A stretch of DNA of 64,000 nucleotides from NCBI GenBank assembly GCA_020137815.1, contig CM035356.1, forward strand, positions 3,590,063 to 3,654,062, in the 5' to 3' direction. Below the pieces are notes generated by a model that ran no database searches, was not told the DNA's origin, and saw only the letters and a list, made by a program, of their open reading frames with translations. A program made the position numbers and the translations under genes. The stretch comes from Hormiphora californensis (Eukaryota > Ctenophora > Tentaculata > Cydippida > Pleurobrachiidae). Below are positions 1 to 11,701 of this stretch, in pieces (position 1 is the stretch's first letter; every line of letters starts with the position of its first letter).

Positions 1-798
1 TTTTTGAATCGCCCCTAACTGTTTCATCATCTTGAAAGTTAAATCGTAGCGAAAATAGAATCCTGACGAACATTTCCGCTGAATTGTCAGATTACCTCAA
101 ACAGTTGCTAACAGTGCATTGATCACTTGACCACAACTCCCTGGGTGAATGATAGAGCCCCATTTCCGGGTGAACTGCTAAACTAAACATGTCTAAACAA
201 ACATATGCCACTGCTACCCAGTGGTTTGCCCCATCGTGTCAGTGCACTGCAGAAGCTCAATTTCACATCCGACTTGGAGGGTTTGATGTAGCGCGCGGAC
301 TTGTGATCCCTGTACAAAGCAAAAGAAAAATGCGGCGCAGCACGCACATTCTTCAAAATGAGAATGCCCAATCTCGTTCCTTTGTTCATCCGCCTCGCCA
401 TCTCACTTCTTGACACGTCTAGTATAGAATTGTACACACATATTATCACTCAACTCATTTGGTTTTTGTGGAAAAACACAAAATTCATCAAATACAAAAT
501 CTGAATCAGAAAAAAAAGACTCACTCACTCTACAAATCGGGGGAAAAACAAACAAAAAAGATCCTGTACATGTCAAAATAATCAACCTCAATATGCCGAT
601 GTCAGGGGGAAAAAAACGTCTCTCGATTTCTACTGAATACTGAACCTCTTCTCCATTCCAGTGCTGTTTCGAATGAATTCCATTGGGTCCCCTAGCTTGT
701 CAGTACCTAATGTGAGATAGAAGGTGGTAGATTTATGTAATAAAACAATAAATAATTAATAATTGCCGGCTAGCTGATCAATTTCAATAAATGCCTGT
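1..798. other. Left flank, no gene supported
   Basis: AT-rich sequence downstream (3') of the minus-strand stathmin-like gene. Short open frames here overlap each other on both strands and show no splice structure or family resemblance. I see no repeat family or RNA gene. Part may be 3' untranslated region of the gene that ends at 799. Confidence 0.4.
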
Positions 799-1846
799 TC
801 AAATTGTGGCAGGCCGTGCTTGTTGAACTAAAAGCAGACATGTGTATTGAGAGCGCAGCGCAGCACACGCCTACCACTGCATGCTTTATGTTACAGTGAG
901 CTGTAAGAAAATCGCTCCCTACCTGCTGTTTGATTGGATGTGTTGTTGAAGTTGCTAGGAGAGTTGAAACAGTTCTCTTTCAGCGCCTGAGGGAAAGAGA
1001 AGGTTATTAACCACAATCAATAACCCAGAAGGCATGTCGTCATAGTGATTACGGATCATGATAGACTATCGCCGTACGGTAAACACTGTCTGTCTGTCTG
1101 GCGGTAACATAGCGGTATAAAATACCTTGGGAGATTCCGTGGTCCTCGCAGAAACGGGCCTCTTTTTCTTGTGGGGGAGGTTCTCTGTCCTCTCGCGGAT
1201 TTTCTCTTCCCTCCTTCGATGATGTTTCTCCTCTCTTCTGAGCTGTTCTTCCCTTTTGAGCTGCAGAACTTTAGCCTGAACTTTGGCCTTCTCCAAAACC
1301 AATTGGTTGTAATTTCGCACCTTGTTGACTTTCTCCGACTGAGTTTGTTCACGAATCTTTGAAACCTGCTCCAACCGGGCATCACTCTGAAAGTAAAGAA
1401 TACACTGTATTATATTGTATTACTATACAGTATACAGTTTAGATTAAAAAAGGCCTCGGGTACCCGCGGGTTGGGAACGTTGCGCCATTTCAATCTCCTC
1501 ACCTGAGCGAGGGTACGTTGGGCAGCAAGAGTACGGGAAGCCTCGAATAAAGCTAGACGGCCTACACTTCTGCGGTGTGATAGATTTGCCAACCGATCTT
1601 TCAGGAAGTTATTTCTTCGTTCTTCGACGGCGTTCTTTTTCTCAAGAATTTCATCCATGGAGACCTTCTCCTTGTTAAGGTTGATGGGCTGAAAATAGAG
1701 ATAGTTGTGCCATGGTCAAAAATGTTGACGAGGCGTCCAGACAATTAAACTACCTGAAGTCTACGGGGGAGTACAGTTCGTCTTGCATTCTCATCTTGCA
1801 GAACAAAAGCTGCACCTCCTTTAGTTTTTACAAGAGAACTATCCAT
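799..1846 (-). CDS. Stathmin-domain protein, soluble paralogue (210 aa, 5 exons)
   Basis: Exons in transcript order are 1846-1754, 1688-1503, 1386-1126, 986-923 and 827-799; all junctions have GT-AG ends and keep frame (633 nt with stop). Residues 1-31 hold a short strand-like segment with GGAAFVL followed by PRRLQ, the linker seen before stathmin helices. Residues about 32-180 are a charged helix that starts PINLNKEKVSMDEILEK and continues AVEERR, which matches the stathmin pattern (EI.KK...AEERR). Stathmins bind and sequester alpha/beta-tubulin dimers. The REEQLRREEKHHRRREEK stretch in exon 3 is almost the same as in the neighbouring gene at 2883-7834, so the two look like tandem duplicates. 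The start ATG at 1846 is the first in frame in that exon; an upstream non-coding or coding exon cannot be excluded. No N-terminal lipidation motif is seen. The last short exon is the least certain part. Confidence 0.6.
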
Positions 1847-2430
1847 AGCCGAAGATTTGGTGCAGACAACGTACGACGACAAACTCACAGTCGGGGAAGT
1901 GAGTTGAACCGTGGTCGCCGTCGCTAAGGGTACTGCTCCTTCACAAACATTTTTCCGCGCACGCCATGCTGATTTCCCGTTCGGCGGTTTGTCATTCCTA
2001 CCGGCGGCGCGCAAAGTGTGACAGACACTGTCACAGTTACACACTCATTCATTTTCTTTGCAATAACCACAGAATTGTCAGAAAGTAGGAACATTCTTTG
2101 TTTGTTGTTGTTTATTAGTTAAGTGAGAGGTGCAAATATATCCAGTGTATTGTGATTCATATCAGTGACGATTGTTACTGTAGACTTTGACGGATAGAGA
2201 AAGAGAGATTGATCGATATAGCGAGCGGGAGAAAGTGACAGAGAGAACGATACTTGATAGATAGAGTGAGGGAGAGAACATGCACCTTCTCACATATATT
2301 CCCATGCATTCGAATTGCGTTTCCCTTGTGCTCTCCTAGCTCAGTCCATTATAAGTACAATCTAGCATGCAAAGCTGTTAAAATAGATCATCCTTTCCCC
2401 AGCTGATCTCAGTTCTCACTAGTCACAATC

Positions 2431-2461
<31 letters not shown>

Positions 2462-2882
2462 TCCTCTCTCTCTAGTGCATACTCCGCCTAGCAACCCACA
2501 ACTGACACAAATATCGTGGTCGCAGCAAGTACTTGTTGACGTAGTAGCCAGAATGAGTAGTTCGAATAATTTAAACAGCAAAAGACGTAAATTTGTGAAA
2601 CTAGTTTAGAAAATTCCTACACAATAATAAAAAACACTGATCTGTCACACACGCGGACAGGGTTCGGGCACATACACTAATAACAGATGGTTCTCAGATT
2701 CCAGCTCCGACGAAAATTGTTTCTTTATAGCGCTTCAGAACGCACCGACAGATTTTACAATATTTACAGACAGTTCCATACAAATATTTAACACCCAGAA
2801 CATTTCGAGGCATATATCCCTCTCGACACAATGCTGATACATCAAAAATACAATCTCTGATTCTTGAAACTTCAGATAGAGT
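1847..2882. other. Spacer between the two stathmin-like genes
   Basis: About 1 kb with AT-rich sequence, GA-rich stretches near 2195-2280 and a CT microsatellite at about 2430-2473. It must contain the 3' UTR of the upstream gene and the promoter of the downstream gene, but no specific motif could be assigned. Confidence 0.45.
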
Positions 2883-5800
2883 TTATCCAAAAAACTCGTC
2901 ATCACTGACTCCGCCACATGCAACGATGGGTCCTGCAGTTGTCTCGTTTGGTCTTATGAAGTCCATCTTATCGTAAATCTTCTTCAACTCATCACTGTCC
3001 TCCCATGACTCAGCGCCTGAAAATTACAGAAAAATTGTTATCAAGAATGAAGAATTCACATTTAATTGTTTGTTTAATTGTTTGTTTGATTGTTTGTTTA
3101 ATTGTTTGAAAGACTGATAGAACATCTGTAATGATAACCGATAACATGTTCTCGCAGAGATTACAGTGTATATATATCGAGGTATTCTATTCCATTTAGG
3201 ACTTTAGAAGGAGCTGACCCCGGTGCTCTAGAGACAAGATGGAGGGAGGGGGGGGGGACAAGTAGTACGCACCATTCTTACCCTCACTGCGGTTATATTC
3301 CGCGTCATTTTCCATTTCGTTCCTCCATTTTGCATTCAAGCTGTTTTCGTGTACATCCTGAGGGAGTTAAAGGTTTGGAAAAATACTAAGACATTCTAAG
3401 GTGATATGTAATATATATCAGCGATATGCAGCAGAGAGAAAGAAGGAAGGAAATTATGCAAGTATTTCAGGCGGGTTCTAAATATTCTCAATATTGCCTA
3501 GAGGTGTAATTACTGAATCTTGAGATACCAAGGCAACGGGACAAACACAACATACCTCCGCTATCTTAGCATTATGCACCTTCACTTTCTGGACCTTACT
3601 CCTTAGAGCTCGGTCACGGTTTTTAGAGACGTGATGTATCCTAGCCTCACTCTGTGGGAAGGAGAGAAATATTAGAAATAACAAAATGGTAATGACATCA
3701 CATGATGTAATGAGGGTTGAAAACAAAGTGGTAACTGAGTGGTAACAGAGTGGTAACAGAGTGATAACAAAACTGACCTGTGCAAATATTTTCTGGGCTT
3801 GCTGGAATTGTTTTCGTTCCACACTTAGTTTCTTTTCCTTGATCTTTTTGTGGGACAATTTCTCCGTTTTTTCTTTTAGTTTATCCTCCCTTCTCCGGTG
3901 ATGTTCCTCCTCTCGTCTCAGCTGCTCCTCTCTCGTCATCATTCGACACCTTCTCCCGTCACCCAGGGGCTGTAATGGGATACAATCGTGATACAATACA
4001 GACAAAACATGAGGGCTGTATCATAGAAGCGGAGCATTAGATAAAGAAGATGGTTTACCTTGAGTCTTCGAGGTGGGTTACTGCATAGTGCGGGAGTTCC
4101 TTCTACTGTAAATGCTGCTCCATTCTTATTCGCCTTGAACCGCTCCTCTGAAAAAGGAAATTATTGATATCAGTCGAACCTGTTACACACCAGTTACACC
4201 AGCGTCCCCCTGATATCAGGGGGACGCTCCCTGATATCAGGGCACGGCGCGTTCCTGCATGCCCGGCCATCATGTGCAGATGGTTCTGTGGGAACCATGT
4301 GACACTGCTGCGCGTGACGTAAATTGTATGGAAAGTGGAGCTAACGCGCACGTCAGCACTCACTTGCTTGCCGACCTTGGCAACTGCGGTGCTTGGGAAC
4401 TGATGCCTGGGAATCTCTAACTGGTGCCTTAATTTTTATGTGTGTCAAGAAAAGTTGGAACTGGCCACTGCCTACCGTAGATTTGAGACTGTGACCTTCA
4501 AACTAATCTCAACAATATCAGGGTGTGAACTGCATGTCGTGTTTGCTAGTCGCGAGCGCGCTCGCGAGACAAGCAAACACGTCAAGGTTCATTAACAAGC
4601 ATGCTGCTCAGTCATTTTAGATTTAATACACAATGTAAGGATACCATGTAATAGGTGAGACTCTTGCCGTCACCCTCGTTCAAGTCCCGTGAAAAACGGA
4701 GCAGTACACGCAAACTGATGCCCATTTTCCTCGCGTGACCCCGATTCAGCAGTTTGAGACACCAACTCTTTAGGGGGCCATATCTCAGGAACCAGACAAG
4801 ATAGGAAAAATCGCCGTCTAACGAGGCGTACAGTTTTTAATCTAGTTTACCACTGTACCGGCCGTTTCACTCTCCGACCTAAAACAAAAATCGCAACCCC
4901 ACAAAACTTCAAAATAATGAAATTCGCATCTCGCATGTCGTGTTGCATGTCGTGTTGCATGTCGTGTCATGTTATTGACGCGCTCGCGTTCAACTCTCAC
5001 ACAGCAGCTGCAGAACATGGCGGGAAACATCGAGGAGTAGAGAGAGGGTCGGTGCCGAATCAAATATTTCTTGATCTTGATCTACTCCATCTCTCAGCTA
5101 TCCTACCCCTCATCAACTCGATCTCTCAGCTACCCTACCCCTCATCTACTCCATCTTTCAGCTACCCTACCCCTCATCTACTCCATCTTTCAGCTACCCA
5201 ACCCCTTATCTAGTCCATCTCTCAGCTACCCTACTCCTCATCTACTCCATCTCTCAGCTTCCCTATTAGGGAAGCATAGAGATGGAAACGATTAGGGGTA
5301 GGGAATCCCTATCCATAATCGTTTCCATCTCTATGCTTCCCTAGCCCTCATCAACTCCATCTTTCAGCTACCCTACCCCTAATCTAGTCCATCTCTCCGC
5401 TACTCTACTCCTCATCTACTCCATCTCTCAGCTACCCTACCTCCCATTTACTCCATCTCTCAGCTACCCTACCTCCCATTTACTCCATCTCTCAGCTTCC
5501 CTACCTCCCATTTACTCCATCTCTCAGCTTACCTACCTCCCATTTACTCCATATCTCAGCTTCCCTACCTGCCATTTACTCCATCGCTTACCTTCCCTAC
5601 CTCCCATTTACTCCATCTCTCAGCTTCCCTACCTCCCATTCACTCCATCTCTCAGCTTCCCTACCTCCCATTTACTCCATCTCTCAGCTTCCCTACCTCC
5701 CATTTACTCCATCTCTCAGCTACCCTACCTCCCATTTACTTCATCTCTCAGCTTCCCTACCTCCCATTTACTCCATCTCTCAGCTTCCCTACCTCCCATT

Positions 5801-7834
5801 TACTCCATCGCTTACCTTCCCTACCTCCCATTTACTCCATCTCTCAGCTACCCTACCTCCCATTTACTTCATCTCTCAGCTTCCCTACCTCCCATTTACT
5901 CCATCTCTCAGCTTCCCTACCTCCCATTTACTCCATCGCTTACCTTCCCTACCTCCCATTTACTCCATCTCTCAGCTTCCCTACCTCCCATTTACTCCAT
6001 CTCTTACCTTCCCTACCTCTCATTTACTCCATTTCTCAGCTTCCGTACCCCTCATTTACTCCATCTCTCAGCTTCCCTACCTCCCATTTACTCCATCTCT
6101 CAGCTTCCTTACCTCCCATTTACTCCATCTCTCATTTATCCCCTGAGAGATGGAGTAAATGGGAGGTAGGGAAGCTGAGAGATGGAGTAAATGGGAGGTA
6201 GGAAAGCTGAGAGATGGAGTAAATGGGTGGTAGGGTAGCTGAGAGATGGAGTAAATGGCAGGTAGGGAAGCTGAGGGATGGAGTAAATGGCAGGTAGGGA
6301 AGCTGAGAGATGGAGTAAATGGGAGGTAGGGTAGCTGAGAAATGGAGTAAATGGGAGGTAGGGAAGCTGAGAGATGGAGTAAATGGGAGGTAGGGAAGCT
6401 GAGAGATGGAGTAAATGGGAAGTAGGGAAGCTGAGAGATGGAGTAAATGGGAGGTAGGGAAGCTGAGAGATGGAGTAAATGGGAGGTAGGGTAGCTGAGA
6501 GATGGAGTGAATGGGAGGTAGGGTAGCTGAGAGATGGAGTAAATGGGAGGTAGGGAAGCTGAGAGATGGAGTAAATGGGAGGTAGGGTATCTGAGAGATG
6601 GAGTAAATGGCAGGTAGGGAAGCTGAGATATGGAGTAAATGGGAGGTAGGTAAGCTGAGAGATGGAGTAAATGGGAGGTAGGGAAGCTGAGAGATGGAAA
6701 CGATTATGGATAGGGATTCCCCTAATCGTTTCCATCTCTATGCTTCCCTAATAGGGAAGCTGAGAGATGGAGTAGATGAGGAGTAGGGTAGCTGAGAGAT
6801 GGACTAGATAAGGGGTTGGGTAGCTGAAAGATGGAGTAGATGAGGGGTAGGGTAGCTGAGAGATCGAGTTGATGAGGGGTAGGATAGCTGAGAGATGGAG
6901 TAGATCAAGATCAAGAAATATTTGATTCGGCACCGACCCTCTCTCTACTCCTCGATGTTTCCCGCATGTTCTGCAGCTGCTGTGTGAGAGTTGAACGCGA
7001 GCGCGTCAATAACATGACACGACATGCAACACGACATGCGAGATGCGAATTTCATTATTTTGAAGTTTTGTGGGGTTGCGATTTTTGTTTTAGGTCGGAG
7101 AGTGAAACGGCCGGTACAGTGGTAAACTAGATTAAAAACTGTACGCCTCGTTAGACGGCGATTTTTCCTATCTTGTCTGGTTCCTGAGATATGGCCCCCT
7201 AAAGAGTTGGTGTCTCAAACTGCTGAATCGGGGTCACGCGAGGAAAATGGGCATCAGTTTGCGTGTACTGCTCCGTTTTTCACGGGACTTGAACGAGGGT
7301 GACGGCAAGAGTCTCACCTATTACATGGTATCCTTACATTGTGTATTAAATCTAAAATGACTGAGCAGCATGCTTGTTAATGAACCTTGACGTGTTTGCT
7401 TGTCTCGCGAGCGCGCTCGCGACTAGCAAACACGACATGCAGTTCACACCCTGAATATAAAAACTTTATTTCCCGATTCCCGTTCGATAAAACAATGTTT
7501 CTCTAACCTGTTCCAAAGATATCCGTGTTATCGGAGTTTGTAACAGATGCCTTAGTTGAGGTCGGGATGGCGGGCAGTGGATTGGCATCCCAAGTTTTAA
7601 CGAAAGCCATTTCTCTTTCTTCCTCCTGCGAGTCTCCCATTTCTGATCCATCAGAATTCTGACAGGGAGGGACAGAAATTGAGCGTTAAATATAATCTTG
7701 TAGACAAAATATTTTAACAAAGAACTAAAAGGGATCATTGTATTTTAGACAAAAATTGAAATTAAACAGGTTACATCACTTACCAGTCTGATTGGTATAA
7801 TAGCATCGGTGTTTTTAGAACTGTTACAACCCAT
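2883..7834 (-). CDS. STMND1: Stathmin domain-containing protein 1-like (262 aa, 7 exons)
   Basis: Exons in transcript order are 7834-7784, 7658-7508, 4147-4059, 3969-3778, 3651-3556, 3357-3282 and 3016-2883; every junction is GT-AG and the frame runs unbroken for 789 nt. The protein starts MGCNSSKN, an N-terminal glycine and cysteine expected to be myristoylated and palmitoylated, as in vertebrate STMND1 (MGC start, similar length of about 276 aa). Residues 69-97 contain NGAAFTVEG and PPRRLK, which corresponds to the pre-helix segment of stathmins. Residues about 98-193 are a long Arg/Lys/Glu helix (EEQLRREEEHHRRRED). The C-terminus is acidic and ends SDDEFFG, like the acidic DESFG-type tail of STMND1. 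The likely role is tubulin binding at membranes. A 2.9-kb palindromic element sits in intron 2 (7507-4148) without disturbing the splice sites. The family call rests on layout and motifs, not on a search. Confidence 0.72.
5075..6134 (+). repeat. 32-bp minisatellite, left arm of the foldback element
   Basis: Tandem copies of a 32-bp unit of the form CTCAGCTTCCCTACCTCCCA followed by TTTACTCCATCT, with slow drift from a TACCCCTCATCTACTCC variant at the outer end to TACCTCCCATTTACTCC near the centre. A short secondary palindrome at about 5265-5345 interrupts the array. Confidence 0.9.
6141..6910 (-). repeat. 32-bp minisatellite, right arm (inverted)
   Basis: The same 32-bp unit as in the left arm, on the opposite strand, beginning immediately after the centre of symmetry near 6138. 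The right array is shorter than the left one (about 770 against 1060 bp), so the arms have gained or lost units independently. The secondary palindrome recurs at about 6690-6760. Confidence 0.9.
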
Positions 7835-8700
7835 GGTTCAATCTATAATAAAAGATAAGAAAAGTTGAGTTGTAGATCAATACCAAAAACGATCCTATGT
7901 AATGATCGAAATACGGATAAAGCATCACTAATATCTGATTTCTGAATAAGTTCTAAAATACAAGGGATTACTCTGTTATATAATAGTCAGTTAGCTCGCA
8001 TGACAACTTCCGCGAATGATTCGTTGTTACTTGTTGAGCATCATAATCGTATAAATAATATACAAGGCCAGGCACACCTAAGCTTACAGTTTAAAACTAT
8101 TTAATCACTCATGATCAGTCATCACACGTGTCACGTAATAATACGCAACTGCTACAAAGATGTCATAGCTAACAAAACGCCCATTTGCTGTTTATGCAAA
8201 ATTTATTCCTTCAATCATTATAGGATGCGTATGGAGAGCTACTGAGCTGAGGTCAATCACTGACCAGTGACCACTAGTCAGTGGGGGGGGGGGGCAAGTC
8301 CCAGGGTTTTTGTGGGGATCTTACAGTTTAAAACTGTTGTTTTACGGTTAAATAGGGCCGAGAGGCCTCGCCAGCTCCACCGCTCCTGGTCTGAGGATGT
8401 CGGTTGACACTCCTCGCATCCTCCACTGAAATTGTCCGGCCCGATGCCGTGACAGAGTTTTGGAGCCGTAAGCCGCTGCACCACGTCAAGGCTCCTCCTC
8501 ATGCGAGCGGTTTGTTGTTGATGTTATTGTTAGTGTTGTGATTCGGATTATGCAAAGCAAATCGCCTCAAACTTTCCAAGGAGTCTAACTCCCAGACTAA
8601 CCAAGTGAAACTTGCGAGTTACTTAATATGAGTTTGGAACAAGTTAACGTCGCGTTTTGCATTTAAGAGTGTCTTAAGATGGGTTGTTCTGTCTAAAGAT
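7835..8700. other. Upstream of STMND1-like gene; no gene supported
   Basis: AT-rich sequence that should contain the 5' UTR and promoter of the minus-strand STMND1-like gene. A run of about a dozen G residues lies at 8281-8293. The open frame over 8278-8502 has no family resemblance and reads through the G run, so it is not annotated. Confidence 0.4.
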
Positions 8701-8859
8701 AGCATTTTATCTCTAAGTGTGTCTTGGATTTGGGCTAGATCTATGTAACTTGTTGCCTTTACGAGTACTGTCTATCGGTGTTGTTGTAAACAGTATAATC
8801 CCTTCCCGTCCCTTCCTATGCATGGGTGACAAGACACCATTCTCAAGTGGAAACCAGTT

Positions 8860-9463
8860 TTGTTTCTTCAGACCTATGGTAATCACATCGTTTCTTACGA
8901 AAGTTCGATACTTTCAAATCCGTTACCCACTTCGCTGTATCTCACAAAGGACTATTGGGAGAGATTAAAAGTTCTCGACCTGATGTCTCTTCAACGTAGG
9001 AGACAACGTTACATGTTGATACATGTGTGGAAGACGATCCATGGGTTTGTTCCGAATTCTGCAAATCTTGTGTTCCAACACAGTGCAAGGCTGGGTATGA
9101 GGTTAGTCCCGCCAATGTTTCCACATCGGGCTGAGACCTGGAGAGCGAATCAGTACCATTCTTCTTTCGGACCGAGAGCTGCTCACCTGTGGAACAGGTT
9201 GCCAGCGGCCGTTAACTCTTGCGGAAGCTTAGGTCAATTCAAATCATCCCTGGGCAATTACTTGACAGGCTTTTATGACCGTCCCCCTGTCAGAGGCTAT
9301 CCATCACTTCCCAATGATATTTCCCCTCAATGTGCTGTTAATGTCTGAGAGTGGCTGAGAGGTGATACGTGTTTTAATTTATTTAGGTGGACCCACTAAG
9401 GGAAGGCCTGTTGTGTACACTAAAACTTTTATTGTAAACTTGTAAACTTGTAAACTTGTAGTA
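8860..9463 (+). pseudogene. 3' end of a non-LTR retrotransposon (5'-truncated LINE)
   Basis: An open frame ending at 9348 encodes about 160 residues with the C-terminal signature of CR1/L2/Jockey-type reverse transcriptase polyproteins: WERLKVLDLMSLQRRR, YMLIHVWKTIHG, SSFGPRAAHLWNRLP, then LGQFKSSL. No reverse-transcriptase catalytic motif is present, so this is a 5'-truncated copy, as usual for LINE insertions. The element ends in a short tandem repeat (TTGTAAAC units at about 9435-9463), which resembles the microsatellite tails of such elements. The sequence is not a copy of the larger LINE at 10.1-15.1 kb. Confidence 0.8.
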
Positions 9464-9595
9464 TTGACAACATTGTCGCTTATCCTTATGTTTTATGCTG
9501 TTATCGTTATTGTAGCATTTCATCTTTAGAGAGACGGTAATCTTGTTTACTACGTCTTGTTGCAAAGATGTGCACAGGTGGGCAGACCAGACTGA

Positions 9596-9894
9596 GAGTG
9601 GTCATCCGACATAATTACCATATCTCGACGTGAACTTCGACCTGGAATGCGACGAGAATTAGCAGGCGTTCAGTTATGAACGCCTGTTGAAATTTGACCA
9701 GATCAGAGAGACACGCCGCACTTAGCAAATGCTATCGCGCTTCAATTCTTCTCTCTCGTTAGTCTTTACGTCTCTCTCACTACGAATACGCGGCAAATTT
9801 CAACAGGCGTTCATAACTGAACGCCTGCTAATTCTCGCCGCATTCCAGGTCGAAGTTCACGTCAAGATATGGCAATTATGTCGGATGACCACTG
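9596..9894. mobile_element. MITE-like inverted-repeat element, about 300 bp
   Basis: The terminal segments starting AGTGGTCATCCGAC are inverted copies over about 100 bp on each side (9596-9700 and 9793-9894). Each arm includes an internal palindrome, CAGGCGTTCAGTTATGAACG and mirror. Only about 90 bp of unique sequence lie in the middle. No convincing target duplication is visible; the left end differs from the right by one base (GAGTGG against CAGTGG). Confidence 0.75.
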
Positions 9895-10393
9895 TCATGT
9901 GATGGTTTTGGTATAAGTCGCATTGACGCATTACTCATCATTTTAAAATCGGGAGCTAGGGAAGTTGCTAAACACATTCAACGACTATACCTCATTAGGT
10001 GATACCTGGTACTCTCTTAGGATCTATCTCCGACATGTTTAATAACTTCGTAGGACGGTATTGGGTGGCGTTTTCAGTTCTGTTCAGTTCAAGAATTTGT
10101 GAAACAAAGGATACATTGAACTAATTAATCGCGAAGCTCCTTTTATTGTATAAAACTATGCATTTCAAACACTTTTCAACACTACTTTAAACAAATTAAT
10201 TTGAGGTTCCGTTCAACTGCTCCTCGTTACTCTTCTAAGACTTCTGCTCAATCCCTCTTATCTCAAGACAAGACAAGCCTGGTGTTTCTGTCTCTTTCTA
10301 AGTTGAGCAGATCTTGGGAGACCTCGTTGAGCCAAATCCAGGAAGCCAAATCTTGGTGGATCGGATCCTCGCGCCACTGTTACAGGATATAGA

Positions 10394-11701
10394 ATGTCGG
10401 GATTGGCACCCCAGTATGAAAGTGGAACGAAGAAGGACTTCGAAGGTAAGCTCCTTGTCACGAGCTTCTCTGACAAATGTAAAGGCAGTACAGTGTGGAA
10501 GAAATTGGAGGAGGATGCTGGTACCCCGGGTGAGCCTATGGATGCTCCAGGTGGACCTACGAAGAAGGATCTTTGGCAGATGTTGATTATGTGTTACCGG
10601 ATGCTTCCGGATAGTTCCCGGTGTCCTACACCATCGTCTGATTCTGGAGTCTCGATTTCGAGTGATGATCTGAAGGATGGTTTCTCAAAACTGAAGCAAG
10701 AGTTGATGGATAGCCTACCTGGACTCATGGCCCCAGTAGTTAATGAGATATTGAAGAAGAATCGAGAGGAGAGTGAAGTAGCGTGTAGTTCTGGTCAGCA
10801 AGAGAAGAAGCCTGCACCAGCTACCCCTGTGAAACGGTATATGAGCATCAAAGACAGCAATGAGGAAGGAGTGACTCCGATGTGTGAGGAGAAGTGGAAA
10901 ATGGTAGTGAAACCGAAGGTTGTGAAAGCTCTGAAGAACATCCCCGTCTTGGACACGTCGGTGAACAGAAAGGGTACTCAGTTGTTTTTTGCAACTGATG
11001 ATGACCTCAAAGAGGCAGAGAAAGTGCTGTCCCCGTTTCTGGATGTTACTCCGTTTGTTGAGAAGCAGAAGAAGATGGACCCTCGGCTAATGATTTCTGA
11101 TCTGGATCATGACCTGCTGAACAAAGAAGTGCTACTGGACGCTATCTTGAGTGATAAGAATGAAGTGGTGAAGAGGCTACATGAGTCTGGGCATGCTGTC
11201 AGTGTCATTCATGTTAACACTGCTGGGAGGTATGCGGTGCTCAAGGTTACACCTGAGGTTCGAGAAGCCATTGCGGATAATCGAGATAGGATTTTCCTGA
11301 AATTAAGACAGCACATTGTGAAAGACAGATTCTACGTTACTCAGTGTTTCCACTGTCAGCGTTATGGACACGTAGCTGGATCTGTCTATTGTCCTAGTAA
11401 AGATAAAAGCGCCACATGCGCATTCTGTGCAGGAGATCATGACACCAGACAGTGTAGGGCGAAGAGTGGGAACGAACTCAATCGGATGAAGTGTGTAAAC
11501 TGTGATGTTGGGGGTAGTAAGGATGACAAGAAGTATGCGAAATCCCATCCAGCATCAAGTAACTTGTGTCCGCATTATGTTAATGCTCGAGGAAGACTGA
11601 TGGAAAACACAAGTGGTGTCAGTAAGGAGAGAAAAAACGCTTATCTGACGAGGGCGTGGGAGGAACTGAAGGTAAAGAGACGTGGCGTGTTGGCACACTA
11701 A
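10394..11701 (+). CDS. LINE ORF1 protein with zinc knuckles (435 aa)
   Basis: An uninterrupted frame of 435 codons starts at ATG 10394. The N-terminal half is charged and has no clear family motif. The C-terminal part contains three cysteine/histidine clusters: C-X2-C-X4-H-X6-C (CFHCQRYGHVAGSVYC), C-X2-C-X3-H-X4-C (CAFCAGDHDTRQC) and a wider third one starting CVNCDVGG and ending NLC. These are typical nucleic-acid-binding knuckles of the gag-like ORF1 of arthropod and other invertebrate LINEs. The protein is expected to coat the element RNA. Its end overlaps the start of ORF2 by about 45 nt in another frame. Confidence 0.85.
   Translation: MSGLAPQYESGTKKDFEGKLLVTSFSDKCKGSTVWKKLEEDAGTPGEPMDAPGGPTKKDLWQMLIMCYRMLPDSSRCPTPSSDSGVSISSDDLKDGFSKLKQELMDSLPGLMAPVVNEILKKNREESEVACSSGQQEKKPAPATPVKRYMSIKDSNEEGVTPMCEEKWKMVVKPKVVKALKNIPVLDTSVNRKGTQLFFATDDDLKEAEKVLSPFLDVTPFVEKQKKMDPRLMISDLDHDLLNKEVLLDAILSDKNEVVKRLHESGHAVSVIHVNTAGRYAVLKVTPEVREAIADNRDRIFLKLRQHIVKDRFYVTQCFHCQRYGHVAGSVYCPSKDKSATCAFCAGDHDTRQCRAKSGNELNRMKCVNCDVGGSKDDKKYAKSHPASSNLCPHYVNARGRLMENTSGVSKERKNAYLTRAWEELKVKRRGVLAH

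Larger units (their letters stand above)
4519..7453. mobile_element. Foldback (long terminal inverted repeat) DNA element, 2.9 kb
   Basis: The ends are exact inverted copies starting CAGGGTGTGAACTGCATG, and the inversion continues for hundreds of bases on each side (4519-5345 matches 6690-7453). The flanking pentamer AATAT occurs directly outside both ends (4514-4518 and 7454-7458), which is a 5-bp target duplication. The arms contain arrays of a 32-bp repeat. A near-terminal palindrome of the GCGAGCGCGCTCGC type lies at about 4552-4577 and its mirror. No transposase is encoded, so the element is non-autonomous. CAGGG ends with a 5-bp duplication fit a hAT5-like source, but that is inference. 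It lies inside intron 2 of the STMND1-like gene. Confidence 0.88.

Noticed and set aside
6136-6735. 199-codon open frame on the minus strand with repeated STQL/PPIYS-like residues
   Set aside because: It is a read-through of the 32-bp minisatellite in the foldback arm; the 32-residue protein period follows from 96 bp and no start, splice or family signal exists.
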